A stretch of DNA of 64,000 nucleotides, taken from positions 1 to 64,000 of the forward strand of contig CAJOGX010000001.1 of NCBI GenBank assembly GCA_905234175.1, read 5' to 3'. This document shows, piece after piece, positions 1-8,732 of the stretch. This DNA is from an uncultured Selenomonadaceae bacterium (GTDB lineage Bacteria; Bacillota; Negativicutes; Selenomonadales; Selenomonadaceae). Positions within the stretch are counted from its first letter, which is position 1. The number at the start of each line of letters is the position of its first letter. Below the pieces are notes generated by a model. That model did no database searches. It had not been told where the DNA came from and saw only the letters and a program-made list of their open reading frames with translations. The position numbers were made by a program, and so were the translations under genes.

Positions 1-75
1 CATTGAGACCATCGACGCCACGAAAACCGAGCGGAACCGCGTCGAAATTACAGTTTTCCTTCCGAAAAGTTCCAT
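1..75 (-). CDS. Partial N-terminus of a probable membrane protein
   Basis: An ATG at 75-73 follows the stop of the condensation-domain gene by four bases and has an AAGGATGAG-like ribosome site inside the end of that gene. Twenty-five codons are visible before the window edge, starting MELFGRKTVISTRF. The pattern of a short basic stretch followed by a hydrophobic segment ending in SMVSM would fit a polytopic transporter such as a MATE-family exporter, but too little is present to be sure. It is the fourth gene of the minus-strand operon that starts near 4117. Confidence 0.45.
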   Translation of the reverse strand, partial: MELFGRKTVISTRFRSVFVASMVSM

Positions 76-79
76 TAGC

Positions 80-1384
80 TCATCCTTCGAGAATCGTGGA
101 AATCATTCGGCTTTCGTCCTGCAGCGCGAGAACAATTTCATTGAAAATCGCGGCGAATTTTTCCATAGCGGTTTCGGAATAGCGGCTGGCGTCGTAGTCG
201 AGCTCGATGAAATATTTATCCTCGTCGAGGTTAAGTTCAATGTCGAGAGAATTTTCAACGGCGGAAATTTCGTTCAGCGGCAGGTCAATCATTTCAGCGG
301 GCTTGCCGATAAAAATCATTTCGTTCAAAGCGCCGAGCGCCCTTTTCTGGAAAATAAACGTCGCGCAGTCGTCTTCAAGCCCCTCGTCGTAAACCGTGCC
401 GAGACTGCGGCGGTAGCGCATACCAGTTTGAATTTTCGCGCTGAGCCCGCTGAGAAATTCCTCAACGCTCAAATCTTCCGTAAAATCCCAGCTGATTGGA
501 AACTGTTCAATCATAATCCCCATAAGGCGGCGTTCCTGCGCGGTATTCCTGCCGTTGTGAATCCAGCTCATGATAGATTTTTTGACGTCGGCGTTTTTAG
601 CGATAGCGAGCATGGAGGCGGCAAGAAAGAAAACATTTTCCGCGCAGTCGACTTTCGCAAAATATTTGTGCGTGATATTTTCAATGTCGAAGATAAGATT
701 ATTCTGCCGCCATGCCTCAGGATTTTCAATGTCGGGCGGCGGCAGGTGATTGGTTTCGTTGAAGCCCCGCAGCGTTTCGCGCCAGAATCTGTTGCCTTCA
801 GCGAGTTCCTCCGGCGAAACTTTCAGCTCGTCCAAAATGAAGTCTGCGTATTTCAGCGGCTGGCGCGTAATTTTTTTGCCGCGATACCGCATTTCCAGTT
901 CCCGCCAGAAAAGAATCATCAGCGCCGTGCCGTCAATTATCGCGTGGTAAAAATCAGCGTACATGTATTTTGCGGTCGGCGTCTCGAAAATGTAGAAACG
1001 GTACAGCGGCCTGTTGATTAAGAGGTAAGGCTCCATGAGATTTTTTTTGCGGACTTCAAACTCTTCGTCGGAAATTTTTTCAACGGTCACGGGCTCAACT
1101 TCGCCGTCAAAACGCTGACACAAATCGTCGGTGCCTGGGTGAAAAATCAGCCGCACGTGAAAAATATCGTAGGCGCTGAGCAAATCCGTCGCCGCCCTGG
1201 CAAGCCGTTCAAGGTCAATTGACGCGTCAACTTTAACCAGCGCGCCGGCGTTCATCATCGTGGACTTCGCCTTGTTGAAATGCGTGTCTATAAGCCAGCG
1301 CTGCATTGCGCGCAGCGGGTAGAAGCCGCTGGTTTGCAGTGCGTAATTCACAATTCGAGTTTCGTAATTTGTTTCCACATTCAT
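80..1384 (-). CDS. Stand-alone condensation-domain protein (copy 1)
   Basis: This 434-residue protein resembles a free-standing condensation (C) domain of non-ribosomal peptide synthetases, the CAT-fold acyl or peptidyl transferase superfamily. The catalytic HxxxDG motif is seen as HAIIDG near residue 146, and a later HNGRN segment followed by GIMIEQFPI resembles the conserved C-domain core near the acceptor channel. No adenylation or carrier domain is attached and no signal peptide is visible, so it should act in the cytoplasm on a carrier- or CoA-bound acyl group. It is a close paralogue of the gene upstream in the same operon, 13 bases away. The substrate cannot be told. ATG is used here, though a GTG at codon 3 lies at better spacing from an AAGGG motif. 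Confidence 0.75.
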   Translation of the reverse strand: MNVETNYETRIVNYALQTSGFYPLRAMQRWLIDTHFNKAKSTMMNAGALVKVDASIDLERLARAATDLLSAYDIFHVRLIFHPGTDDLCQRFDGEVEPVTVEKISDEEFEVRKKNLMEPYLLINRPLYRFYIFETPTAKYMYADFYHAIIDGTALMILFWRELEMRYRGKKITRQPLKYADFILDELKVSPEELAEGNRFWRETLRGFNETNHLPPPDIENPEAWRQNNLIFDIENITHKYFAKVDCAENVFFLAASMLAIAKNADVKKSIMSWIHNGRNTAQERRLMGIMIEQFPISWDFTEDLSVEEFLSGLSAKIQTGMRYRRSLGTVYDEGLEDDCATFIFQKRALGALNEMIFIGKPAEMIDLPLNEISAVENSLDIELNLDEDKYFIELDYDASRYSETAMEKFAAIFNEIVLALQDESRMISTILEG

Positions 1385-1397
1385 TTTCCCTTTTGCT

Positions 1398-2654
1398 TTA
1401 AAGAATTTCAGAAATCATTTTGCGTCCGTCCTGAAGCGCGCGGACAATTTCGTCAAAGGTTGCGGCAAAATTTTTCATGGCGGTTTCGGAATAGCGGCCG
1501 GCGTTGTAGTCGAAGTAAATGAAATATTTGCCGTCATTGCTGAGGTTGAGTTCAAGGTCGAGAAAATTTTCAGCGGCGGCGTATTCGCTGGGCGGAAGGT
1601 CAATCATTTCCACGGGCAGACCGGCGAACTCCGTTTCGTTGAAGGCGCCAATCTCCTTTTTGTGGAAAATCAGTGTCGCGCAGTCGTCTTCAAGCCCTTC
1701 GTCGTAAATCGTGCCGAGACTGTGGCGGTACTTCATTCCAGTTTGAATTTTTTCTTCGAGCCCGTCAAGAAATTCTCCGGCGCTCAAATCTTCCGTGAAA
1801 TCCCAGCTGATTGGAAACTGTTCAATCATAATCCCGACGAGGCGGCGTTCCTGCGAAGTGTACCTGCCGTTGTGCACCCAGCTCATGACGGAATTTCTGG
1901 CGCCGGTCGTTTTGGCTATTGCGAGCATTGTCGCGGCGATAAAAAAAGTATTTTCCGTGCGCGCGGTCTGCGTGAAAAATTCGTGCGAAATATTTTTAAG
2001 GTCGATTATCAGCGTATTCTGCTGCCACTGCTGCGAATCGTGAACGTCGGGCGGCGGCAGGTGCTTAGTTTCGTCGAACCCGCTGAGCATTTCGCGCCAG
2101 AATTTATTTCCTTCCTCAAGTTCCTCCGGCGGAATTTTCAGCTCCTTCAAAACGTACTCGGCATAATTCATCGGCCTGCGCGAAATTTTTTTTCCACAGT
2201 ACCGCATTTCGACTTCCTTCCAAAACAGAATCATCGCCGCAATTCCGTCCAGCATTACGTGATAGCAGTCGAAGAACACATACTTCGCGGTCGGCGTCAC
2301 GAAAAATTCCAGGCGGTACAGCGGCCGGTTAATCAGCTCGTACGGGCGTATCAGCTTTTTTTTGCGCTGCTCAAATTCCTCGTCGGAAAGTTTTTCGATA
2401 AACAGCGGCTCAATTTCCCCGTCGAAACGCTGACACCACTCGCCGGTTACTGGGTGTTTCACGAGCCGCGCGCGAAAAATATCGTGAGCGTTGAGCGATT
2501 CCATTGTACATTTAATCGCCTGCTCTAAGTCAAACTTTTGGTCGAACCTGAACAGCGCCGAAATATTCATCATTGTGGAATTTGGCCTGTTCAAATGCGT
2601 TTTGAGAAGCCAGCGCTGCATTGGGAGCAGTGGGTAAAATCCGTCAGTTTCCAA
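1398..2654 (-). CDS. Stand-alone condensation-domain protein (copy 2)
   Basis: This 418-residue paralogue of the next gene is about the same length as it and largely co-linear. It carries HVMLDG at about residue 136 as the catalytic HxxxDG motif and the same HNGRY and GIMIEQFPI blocks. The TTG start at 2654 lies two bases after the stop of the membrane-protein gene, with AAGGA nine bases upstream. As in copy 1, no partner NRPS module is visible, so the pair may condense acyl units on a general carrier protein or act in lipid or glycan acylation. Tandem duplication is seen directly; the function is inferred from the fold. Confidence 0.75.
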   Translation of the reverse strand: METDGFYPLLPMQRWLLKTHLNRPNSTMMNISALFRFDQKFDLEQAIKCTMESLNAHDIFRARLVKHPVTGEWCQRFDGEIEPLFIEKLSDEEFEQRKKKLIRPYELINRPLYRLEFFVTPTAKYVFFDCYHVMLDGIAAMILFWKEVEMRYCGKKISRRPMNYAEYVLKELKIPPEELEEGNKFWREMLSGFDETKHLPPPDVHDSQQWQQNTLIIDLKNISHEFFTQTARTENTFFIAATMLAIAKTTGARNSVMSWVHNGRYTSQERRLVGIMIEQFPISWDFTEDLSAGEFLDGLEEKIQTGMKYRHSLGTIYDEGLEDDCATLIFHKKEIGAFNETEFAGLPVEMIDLPPSEYAAAENFLDLELNLSNDGKYFIYFDYNAGRYSETAMKNFAATFDEIVRALQDGRKMISEIL

Positions 2655-2656
2655 AA

Positions 2657-4099
2657 TCAGCCATCCTTTCTTTCAGCGGCAACGATTTGTTTCAGGCCGT
2701 GGAACTTCGCAAACGTAATGTTGCGGTTGCCTTTGAGTTCGGGTTCCAAATCGCCGCCCCACAAGAGCGTTGGTTCGTCCCAGGTGCGCGTTCCCAGGAA
2801 AGTGCCGCTCCACGCAGGAATTTTCAGCGGCGGCACAATTATCAAATCGTCATTCTTATGCGCCAAAACGTATTCCATTCGCGCGTCGAGCTGGTCGCTC
2901 AAATCTTTTTCGACGTACAGGCAGCCTAGCACGCTCAACGCCCAGACGCACGCGAAGACTGTTCCGGCGAGATTTATTTTTTTCGTGTAGCGCGCATAAA
3001 TTTTTTCTAGCTCCGGCAAAATTTCTTTAAGCGCCGCCGCCGCCGCTACCAGCAGGAAAATCGTTGACGGGAAGCCCGCGCGCTCAGGAAATTCCGGCGA
3101 AAACATCATCATCAGCAAAACCAAAATCGACGCCGCCGAGAAAATCAGCACGAACTTCGCCGCGTCGCTCGAACGGTTCGCCCGCGTCAAAAAGTAAACC
3201 ACCGGAACGAACAAAACCAGTTCCCGCGCGAATACCGGCAAAAATCCCATGACAAAATTTATCGCGAACATTTCAGCCGTCCACTGCACGTCCGGCGGTA
3301 TCAGTTCGTCCGGCTCCAGCGCGTTCGTCAGCTCCATTCGCGCGAAATTCCCTGGCGATAACATCAGAATCGCGAAGCCAATCAGCGCGAAGATAAATCC
3401 GACTTTCATCCACGGCTGTAAATTATTTTTCTGCCGGAAATACATGCAGAGCATGAACGCCGTGAAAACCGTGACCGCCGCGCCTGGCTCAATCGACCAG
3501 CCCGCAATTAATCCAAGCAACGCCATGAGCGGCAACGGCACGCTGAAATTTTTCCGCCAGAATGCAAGTGCGAACGGCAGCAAAAATAAAAGCTCGAATA
3601 CCGACGTCCAGAGATAATTGCACGCGCCCGTTAGCCAGACCGTCGCGATAATCAGCGCCGGCGCGCAGAACCAGATTCCCGCCAGAATCAGCACTAAAAA
3701 TTTTTTATTCATTTCGCGCAGGGTTAAGCCCGTCGCAACTTTGAAAATTAAAATTACCAGCGCCGCCAGCATGAAAACGTTAACCACGTCGAAAAAACCT
3801 TTGCCCTGCCAGACGAAAAACTGTACGAAAATATGAGCGATTGTCCGCCCGCCCCAGTGAAAATAATGCTCCCACTGCGAAACTAAAATGTCGCTGAAAC
3901 TTTCGACGCGGTGAAAATTGTTCGGGTCAATGCCGTCAAGCAAATTTCCCAAGTGCTCGCCGTCCCAGGTGAACGCGTAGGAATAATCGTCGGCGATTAT
4001 CGGAAGCAGCAAATTTCGCAGGAGCGCTACCAGCAGGAACGCCGCGAAAATTATCTGCCATGACAGATTTTTTAGTACGTGCAAAATCCTCAACTCCAT
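2657..4099 (-). CDS. Polytopic membrane protein, DUF6056-like
   Basis: This 480-residue protein has around ten hydrophobic segments. It starts with a transmembrane helix and a DDYSYAF segment, which resembles large families of integral membrane sugar transferases and DUF6056 proteins, where an acidic pair follows the first helix. A lipid-linked sugar donor and an extracytoplasmic site would be expected for that superfamily, but this is inference. It is the first gene of an operon with two condensation-domain proteins. The promoter leaves only about ten bases before the ATG, and no ribosome site precedes it. A TTG at codon 6 has a GGAG nine bases upstream and could be the real start. Confidence 0.6.
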   Translation of the reverse strand: MELRILHVLKNLSWQIIFAAFLLVALLRNLLLPIIADDYSYAFTWDGEHLGNLLDGIDPNNFHRVESFSDILVSQWEHYFHWGGRTIAHIFVQFFVWQGKGFFDVVNVFMLAALVILIFKVATGLTLREMNKKFLVLILAGIWFCAPALIIATVWLTGACNYLWTSVFELLFLLPFALAFWRKNFSVPLPLMALLGLIAGWSIEPGAAVTVFTAFMLCMYFRQKNNLQPWMKVGFIFALIGFAILMLSPGNFARMELTNALEPDELIPPDVQWTAEMFAINFVMGFLPVFARELVLFVPVVYFLTRANRSSDAAKFVLIFSAASILVLLMMMFSPEFPERAGFPSTIFLLVAAAAALKEILPELEKIYARYTKKINLAGTVFACVWALSVLGCLYVEKDLSDQLDARMEYVLAHKNDDLIIVPPLKIPAWSGTFLGTRTWDEPTLLWGGDLEPELKGNRNITFAKFHGLKQIVAAERKDG

Positions 4100-4116
4100 T
4101 GAAAAATTTGTGAGAA

Positions 4117-4145
4117 ATTATACCACAGCGGCGGCGGCTTGTCAT
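4117..4145 (-). promoter_or_regulatory. Promoter of the condensation-protein operon
   Basis: ATGACA (4145-4140), a 17-base spacer and a perfect TATAAT (4122-4117) point left. Transcription would start near 4110, about 11 bases before the annotated ATG. It lies back to back with the pyrH promoter. Confidence 0.7.
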
Positions 4146-4162
4146 TCAAAAAATAAAATTCG

Positions 4163-4191
4163 TTGACACAAAGCCATTCAGCCTGTAAAAT
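4163..4191 (+). promoter_or_regulatory. Promoter of the pyrH operon
   Basis: TTGACA at 4163-4168, a 17-base spacer and TAAAAT at 4186-4191 give a strong sigma-A type promoter about 25 bases upstream of pyrH. The pyrH start has a GGAGG-type ribosome site. Confidence 0.8.
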
Positions 4192-4204
4192 TGGCGGCGT
4201 ATAA

Positions 4205-4927
<723 letters not shown>

Positions 4928-4930
4928 GCT

Positions 4931-5518
4931 ATGGACGCTGAAAATTTCGTCGCGGTGAACGTTTCCGCTGAAAATTTTAGTCTCGACGGCGAAAATGTTC
5001 TGCGCGTCGTCAAAACCGCCAAACTCATGGATTTCGATACGAACAGCATTGCGAAACTGCGCGGCGTCGACTTCCACAACGGCACGATTGAAGTTAAAAT
5101 GCTCAGCCGCCTTCTTCCAGACGCGCCGGACTTTGCGCGCGGCTTTATCGGCATTGCCTTCAGAATCAGCGCGAACGACGACGCCTTTGAAAGTTTCTAC
5201 ATTCGCCCGACAAATTCCACGACCGCCGACCCCGTCAGAAAGGCGCACGGCTGCCAGTATTTTTCCTATCCGAAGTACACGTTCGCTTATTTCCGCGAAA
5301 ATAATATCACGGCTTACGAGTCGCCGGTTTCGCACGGTCTGAACGAATGGGTTGCGCTCAAAGCCGTCGTGGAAGATTCTCGCGCGGAATTTTATCTGAA
5401 CGGGAAACTTGCGCTGGCGGTTGACGATTTGAAGCTCGGCGGAAATTCTCACGGCGCAGTTGGATTTTTCGTCGACATTGGCACCGAAGCTTTTTATAAA
5501 GATTTGCAGATAAATTGA
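4931..5518 (+). CDS. Concanavalin-fold (DUF1080-like) protein, unknown function
   Basis: A 195-residue protein with no signal peptide or membrane helix. The alternating beta pattern, the segments GFIGIAFRI and SFYIRPTNS, and the ending GAVGFFVDIGTEAFYKDLQI resemble the concanavalin-like jelly-roll of DUF1080 and LamG-type sugar-binding domains. No catalytic residues can be assigned. It starts three bases after the pyrH stop, with GAGGTGA as ribosome site, and ends 15 bases before frr, so it is cotranscribed with core genes. This placement is unusual. An intracellular glycan- or metabolite-binding role is only a guess. Confidence 0.65.
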   Translation: MDAENFVAVNVSAENFSLDGENVLRVVKTAKLMDFDTNSIAKLRGVDFHNGTIEVKMLSRLLPDAPDFARGFIGIAFRISANDDAFESFYIRPTNSTTADPVRKAHGCQYFSYPKYTFAYFRENNITAYESPVSHGLNEWVALKAVVEDSRAEFYLNGKLALAVDDLKLGGNSHGAVGFFVDIGTEAFYKDLQIN

Positions 5519-5533
5519 GGAGGGAATTTTCAA

Positions 5534-6091
5534 ATGACTACTGAAGTTATCAACGGCTCTGAGGACAAGCTCAAGAAAAGCCTTGACGCGCTCAAGAAAG
5601 AGTACGGCACCCTTCGCGCAGGCCGCGCCGCTCCCAGTTTGCTTGATAAAGTGCTGGTTGATTACTACGGCACGCCGACGCCCGTCAATCAAATCGCTAA
5701 CGTCACAGTTCCCGAACCGCGCCTGATTATGATTAAGCCGTACGAAAAAAAATCGCTCAAAGACATCGAACGCGCGATTCAGAAATCTGACCTGGGCTTG
5801 ACGCCAAATTCTGACGGCACGGCGATTCGTCTGACAATCCCGCAGCCTACGCAGGAACGCCGCAAGGAACTCGTCAAAGTCGTCGGCAAAAAGGCTGAGG
5901 AAACTAAAGTCGCCATGCGCAATATCCGACGCGACGCCAACGAGGCGATTAAAAAGCTCGAAAAGGACAAAAAAATTACCGAGGACGACCGCAAGGACGC
6001 TCAGGATCAAATGCAGAAAATGCTCGACAAGTACATCAAACTCGTCGACAGCACAAAGGCTGCCAAAGAGAAAGAGGTTATGGAAGTTTGA
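5534..6091 (+). CDS. frr: Ribosome recycling factor
   Basis: Frr splits the post-termination ribosome together with EF-G. The 185-residue length and sequence match the family: LRAGRAAPSLLDKVLVDYYGTPTPVNQIA near the start, IRLTIPQPTQERRKELVK in the middle and a charged helical C-terminus. GAGGAGG lies 11 bases before the ATG. The stop overlaps the TTG start of uppS by four bases, which suggests translational coupling. Confidence 0.97.
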   Translation: MTTEVINGSEDKLKKSLDALKKEYGTLRAGRAAPSLLDKVLVDYYGTPTPVNQIANVTVPEPRLIMIKPYEKKSLKDIERAIQKSDLGLTPNSDGTAIRLTIPQPTQERRKELVKVVGKKAEETKVAMRNIRRDANEAIKKLEKDKKITEDDRKDAQDQMQKMLDKYIKLVDSTKAAKEKEVMEV

Positions 6092-6825
6092 ACGAGGGCG
6101 AATTGCTGAGCCGAGTCGACAGAGCAAAACTGCCGCGTCACGTGGCGATAATCATGGACGGCAACGGGCGCTGGGCAATTGGGCGCGGGCTTTTACGCAG
6201 CGCGGGACATTTCGCCGGAGTCAGGACGCTCAAAAAAATTCTGACGACTGCCGTCAACCTTGAACTCGAAGCGCTCACCGTCTACGCTTTTTCTACGGAA
6301 AACTGGAAACGACCTTTAGCCGAGGTCGAATTTCTAATGCATTTGTTTTCGGAATATCTGGAGCGGGAAAAGCGCGAAATGCACGAAAAAAATGTGCGCA
6401 TTCGGTTTCTCGGACGCACGGAAGATTTTTCGCCGCTGATTCAAAACCAGATGTGTGACGCTGTGGAACTCATGAAAAATAACACCGGCGTCAAGTTTAA
6501 CATTGCGGCTAACTACGGCGGGCAGGACGAAATTATTCGCGCGGCGCAGAAACTCGCGCAGAAAGTTTCCAACGGCGAAATGCCCGCTGAAAATATTACC
6601 GCTGAAATTTTCGAGCGCGAACTCGATACCGCCGGTCAGCCGCCCGTAGATTTGCTGATTCGTACCAGCGGCGATATGCGGCTCAGTAATTTCCTTTTGT
6701 GGCAGGCGGCGTACGCAGAATTTTGGTTCACGAAAACGCCCTGGCCGGAATTTACGCCCGAAGAATTTATCGACGCGCTGATAGATTTCAGCAAACGCAA
6801 AAGAAGATTCGGCGGCGTGACTTAA
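6088..6825 (+). CDS. uppS: Undecaprenyl diphosphate synthase (isoprenyl transferase)
   Basis: UppS extends farnesyl diphosphate with isopentenyl units in cis to make the C55 lipid carrier for peptidoglycan and other envelope polymers. The 245-residue protein has IIMDGNGRWA with the catalytic Asp near residue 24, the STENWKRP segment and a C-terminal RTSGDMRLSNFLLWQ block in which Asp replaces the more usual Glu. The start is a TTG overlapping the frr stop. The frr-uppS-cdsA order is the standard Firmicute arrangement. Confidence 0.95.
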   Translation: MNEGELLSRVDRAKLPRHVAIIMDGNGRWAIGRGLLRSAGHFAGVRTLKKILTTAVNLELEALTVYAFSTENWKRPLAEVEFLMHLFSEYLEREKREMHEKNVRIRFLGRTEDFSPLIQNQMCDAVELMKNNTGVKFNIAANYGGQDEIIRAAQKLAQKVSNGEMPAENITAEIFERELDTAGQPPVDLLIRTSGDMRLSNFLLWQAAYAEFWFTKTPWPEFTPEEFIDALIDFSKRKRRFGGVT

Positions 6826-6840
6826 GGAGGAAGTGGGCTT

Positions 6841-7737
6841 TTGGCTTTACGAATAATCACAGGGATAATCGGAATAATCATCGCGGCGGTGGTGATACAG
6901 CTGGGCGGCGCGCCGTTCGCTGGCTTCGCGATATTTCTTTCGCTTGTAGCCTGGCACGAATATTCCAGCGCATTCCGTCGCGCGGGCTTCGACACGGCTT
7001 ACATTCTGAGCGCGCTGACTTTAGTTTTGCTTTTGTGTTGCGCGTGGCTGGGCAACATCGAGGAGCTACTGGCGGTTTTGACGCTGGGCTCGCTGGCGAT
7101 ATTTCTGCTGACGGTTTTGCTTTCAATGCGCCCAACTGAGGCGTGCATTTCGGTGGCGGGAGTTTTCTATATCGGGCTGCCGTTCGCGCATTTGGTAATG
7201 CTGAGGTTTCTGGCGGACGAGCCGCATCAGATAGCGTCGCTGGTGAACTTTGCGAATTTCGTCAGCGAAAAAACTGTGGAAGTCGGTCAGATTAATTTTT
7301 TCCACACGATAGCGAGTCTGAACATGGACGACGGCTGCGCGCTTGTCTGGATACTTTTCGCGTGCACTTGGGCGAGCGACACGTTTGCTTATTTTATTGG
7401 CACGGCGATTGGTTCGCACAAGCTGGCGCCGTCAATCAGCCCGAACAAAACTATCGAAGGGATTATCGGTTCGCTTGTCGGCACGACGATTACAGCGGTC
7501 GTTGTCGGCTGTTTCCTTTTCGGCTTCCCGCTGACGCAAATGGCGGCAGCTGGCGTGCTGATTGCGATTTTTGCGACGCTCGGCGATTTGGTTGAGTCCG
7601 CCATAAAAAGATTCACCGGCGTCAAAGATTCCGGCATTCTTTTCCCAGGGCACGGCGGCGTTTTGGACCGCTTCGACAGCGTGCTCTACACCGCGCCGGT
7701 TTTTTACTATTTTATTGTTGTTTCAAAAATTATCTGA
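6841..7737 (+). CDS. cdsA: Phosphatidate cytidylyltransferase
   Basis: CdsA makes CDP-diacylglycerol from phosphatidate and CTP in the cytoplasmic membrane. The 298-residue protein has about eight hydrophobic segments and carries the family signature near its C-terminus as SAIKRFTGVKDSG followed by PGHGGVLDRFDS. The TTG start is set by AAGGAGGAAG eight to ten bases upstream. Downstream, where dxr is often found in Firmicutes, cobalamin genes follow instead. Confidence 0.95.
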   Translation: MALRIITGIIGIIIAAVVIQLGGAPFAGFAIFLSLVAWHEYSSAFRRAGFDTAYILSALTLVLLLCCAWLGNIEELLAVLTLGSLAIFLLTVLLSMRPTEACISVAGVFYIGLPFAHLVMLRFLADEPHQIASLVNFANFVSEKTVEVGQINFFHTIASLNMDDGCALVWILFACTWASDTFAYFIGTAIGSHKLAPSISPNKTIEGIIGSLVGTTITAVVVGCFLFGFPLTQMAAAGVLIAIFATLGDLVESAIKRFTGVKDSGILFPGHGGVLDRFDSVLYTAPVFYYFIVVSKII

Positions 7738-7746
7738 GGCGGCGGA

Positions 7747-8376
7747 ATGATTACGAAACCTATGGCGATTGAAACGCGCAGCATGGAAATTATCGCGCCG
7801 CACCTTGACGGTCTGAACCTGAGCGACGACGAGACGAAAATTTTTTCGCGGATAATTCACGCGGCGGGCGACGTTGACTACGCGCCGATTATCAAAATTC
7901 ATCCTGCGGCGATTGGCGCGGCTAAGGCGGCAATTCTCGCTGGCAGAAATATTTTCACCGATGTTGAAATGGTTCGCACGGGAATTAACAAGCGCGCGCT
8001 GAAAAAATTTGGCGGCGAAGTTTTCTGCAAAGTTGCTGACGACGACGTTAAGGAAATTGCTCAGCGCGAAGGAATTACGCGTTCGATGGCGGCTATGCGA
8101 AGTTTCGGCGAAAATCTCAGCGGCGGGATTGTGGCGATTGGCAACGCTCCGACGGCGCTTTTTGAAGTCCTCCGGCTCGTTCGTGAGGAAAAAATTTCGC
8201 CGGCAGTGATTATCGGCGTGCCCGTTGGATTCGTCGGCGCCGCTGATTCCAAGGCTGAACTTATCGCGCAGGAGAAAATTCCTTACGTCACGGTTACCGG
8301 CACGAAGGGCGGCAGTTCAATTGCCGTCGCCGCCGTCAACGCGATTCTGTACCTTCTTGACAACAGGAGAGACTAA
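7747..8376 (+). CDS. cbiC: Precorrin-8X methylmutase
   Basis: This 209-residue protein matches CbiC/CobH, which moves a methyl group from C-11 to C-12 of the corrin ring to give (hydrogeno)cobyrinate. Family blocks are seen as IIHAAGDVDYAP, containing the catalytic His region, DVEMVRTGI, and the C-terminal GVPVGFVGAADSK with TVTGTKGGSSIAVAAVNAI. It begins nine bases after cdsA and is followed six bases later by the TIGR04076-like gene and then cbiA. Other corrin-ring genes are not nearby, so the pathway is scattered in this genome. Confidence 0.93.
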   Translation: MITKPMAIETRSMEIIAPHLDGLNLSDDETKIFSRIIHAAGDVDYAPIIKIHPAAIGAAKAAILAGRNIFTDVEMVRTGINKRALKKFGGEVFCKVADDDVKEIAQREGITRSMAAMRSFGENLSGGIVAIGNAPTALFEVLRLVREEKISPAVIIGVPVGFVGAADSKAELIAQEKIPYVTVTGTKGGSSIAVAAVNAILYLLDNRRD

Positions 8377-8381
8377 CGATT

Positions 8382-8726
8382 ATGAAAAAGTGCAAGCTTA
8401 CGATTTTGAAAACGACACTGCAGGAAGATTTGGCAAAAGAATACGGCATACCGAATTTCTCGACGTGCCCGCTTATGAAGGAAGGGCAGGTTTTCTACGC
8501 GTCCTCAGCGAAGCCGTGTGGATTCTGCGACGAGGCGTGGAAGGCGATTTATCAGTACGTATTCGCGCTGGCTCACGGCTCCGAAGGCTGGTACTTCAAC
8601 GACTGGATTGACCCCAAACACAAGGGCGTTGCGATTTGCTCATGTAACGACGGCCTGCGTCCGGTGATTATTAAAGTCGAGCGCACCGACGAAGATGACA
8701 CTCCCGAAGAATTTGACGTGCGCTGA
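8382..8726 (+). CDS. TIGR04076-like small protein
   Basis: A 114-residue cytoplasmic protein starting MKKCKLTILKT, with several cysteines (KKCKL, STCPLM, KPCGFCDEAW, ICSCNDGLRP). The layout resembles the TIGR04076 family of small Cys-containing proteins of unknown function, in which a Trp-rich middle segment (AWKAIYQYV) is typical. The cysteines could bind a metal or act in redox chemistry, but this is not shown. It lies six bases after cbiC and six bases before cbiA, so a link with corrin chemistry is possible only by position. Confidence 0.65.
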   Translation: MKKCKLTILKTTLQEDLAKEYGIPNFSTCPLMKEGQVFYASSAKPCGFCDEAWKAIYQYVFALAHGSEGWYFNDWIDPKHKGVAICSCNDGLRPVIIKVERTDEDDTPEEFDVR

Positions 8727-8732
8727 ACTGCC

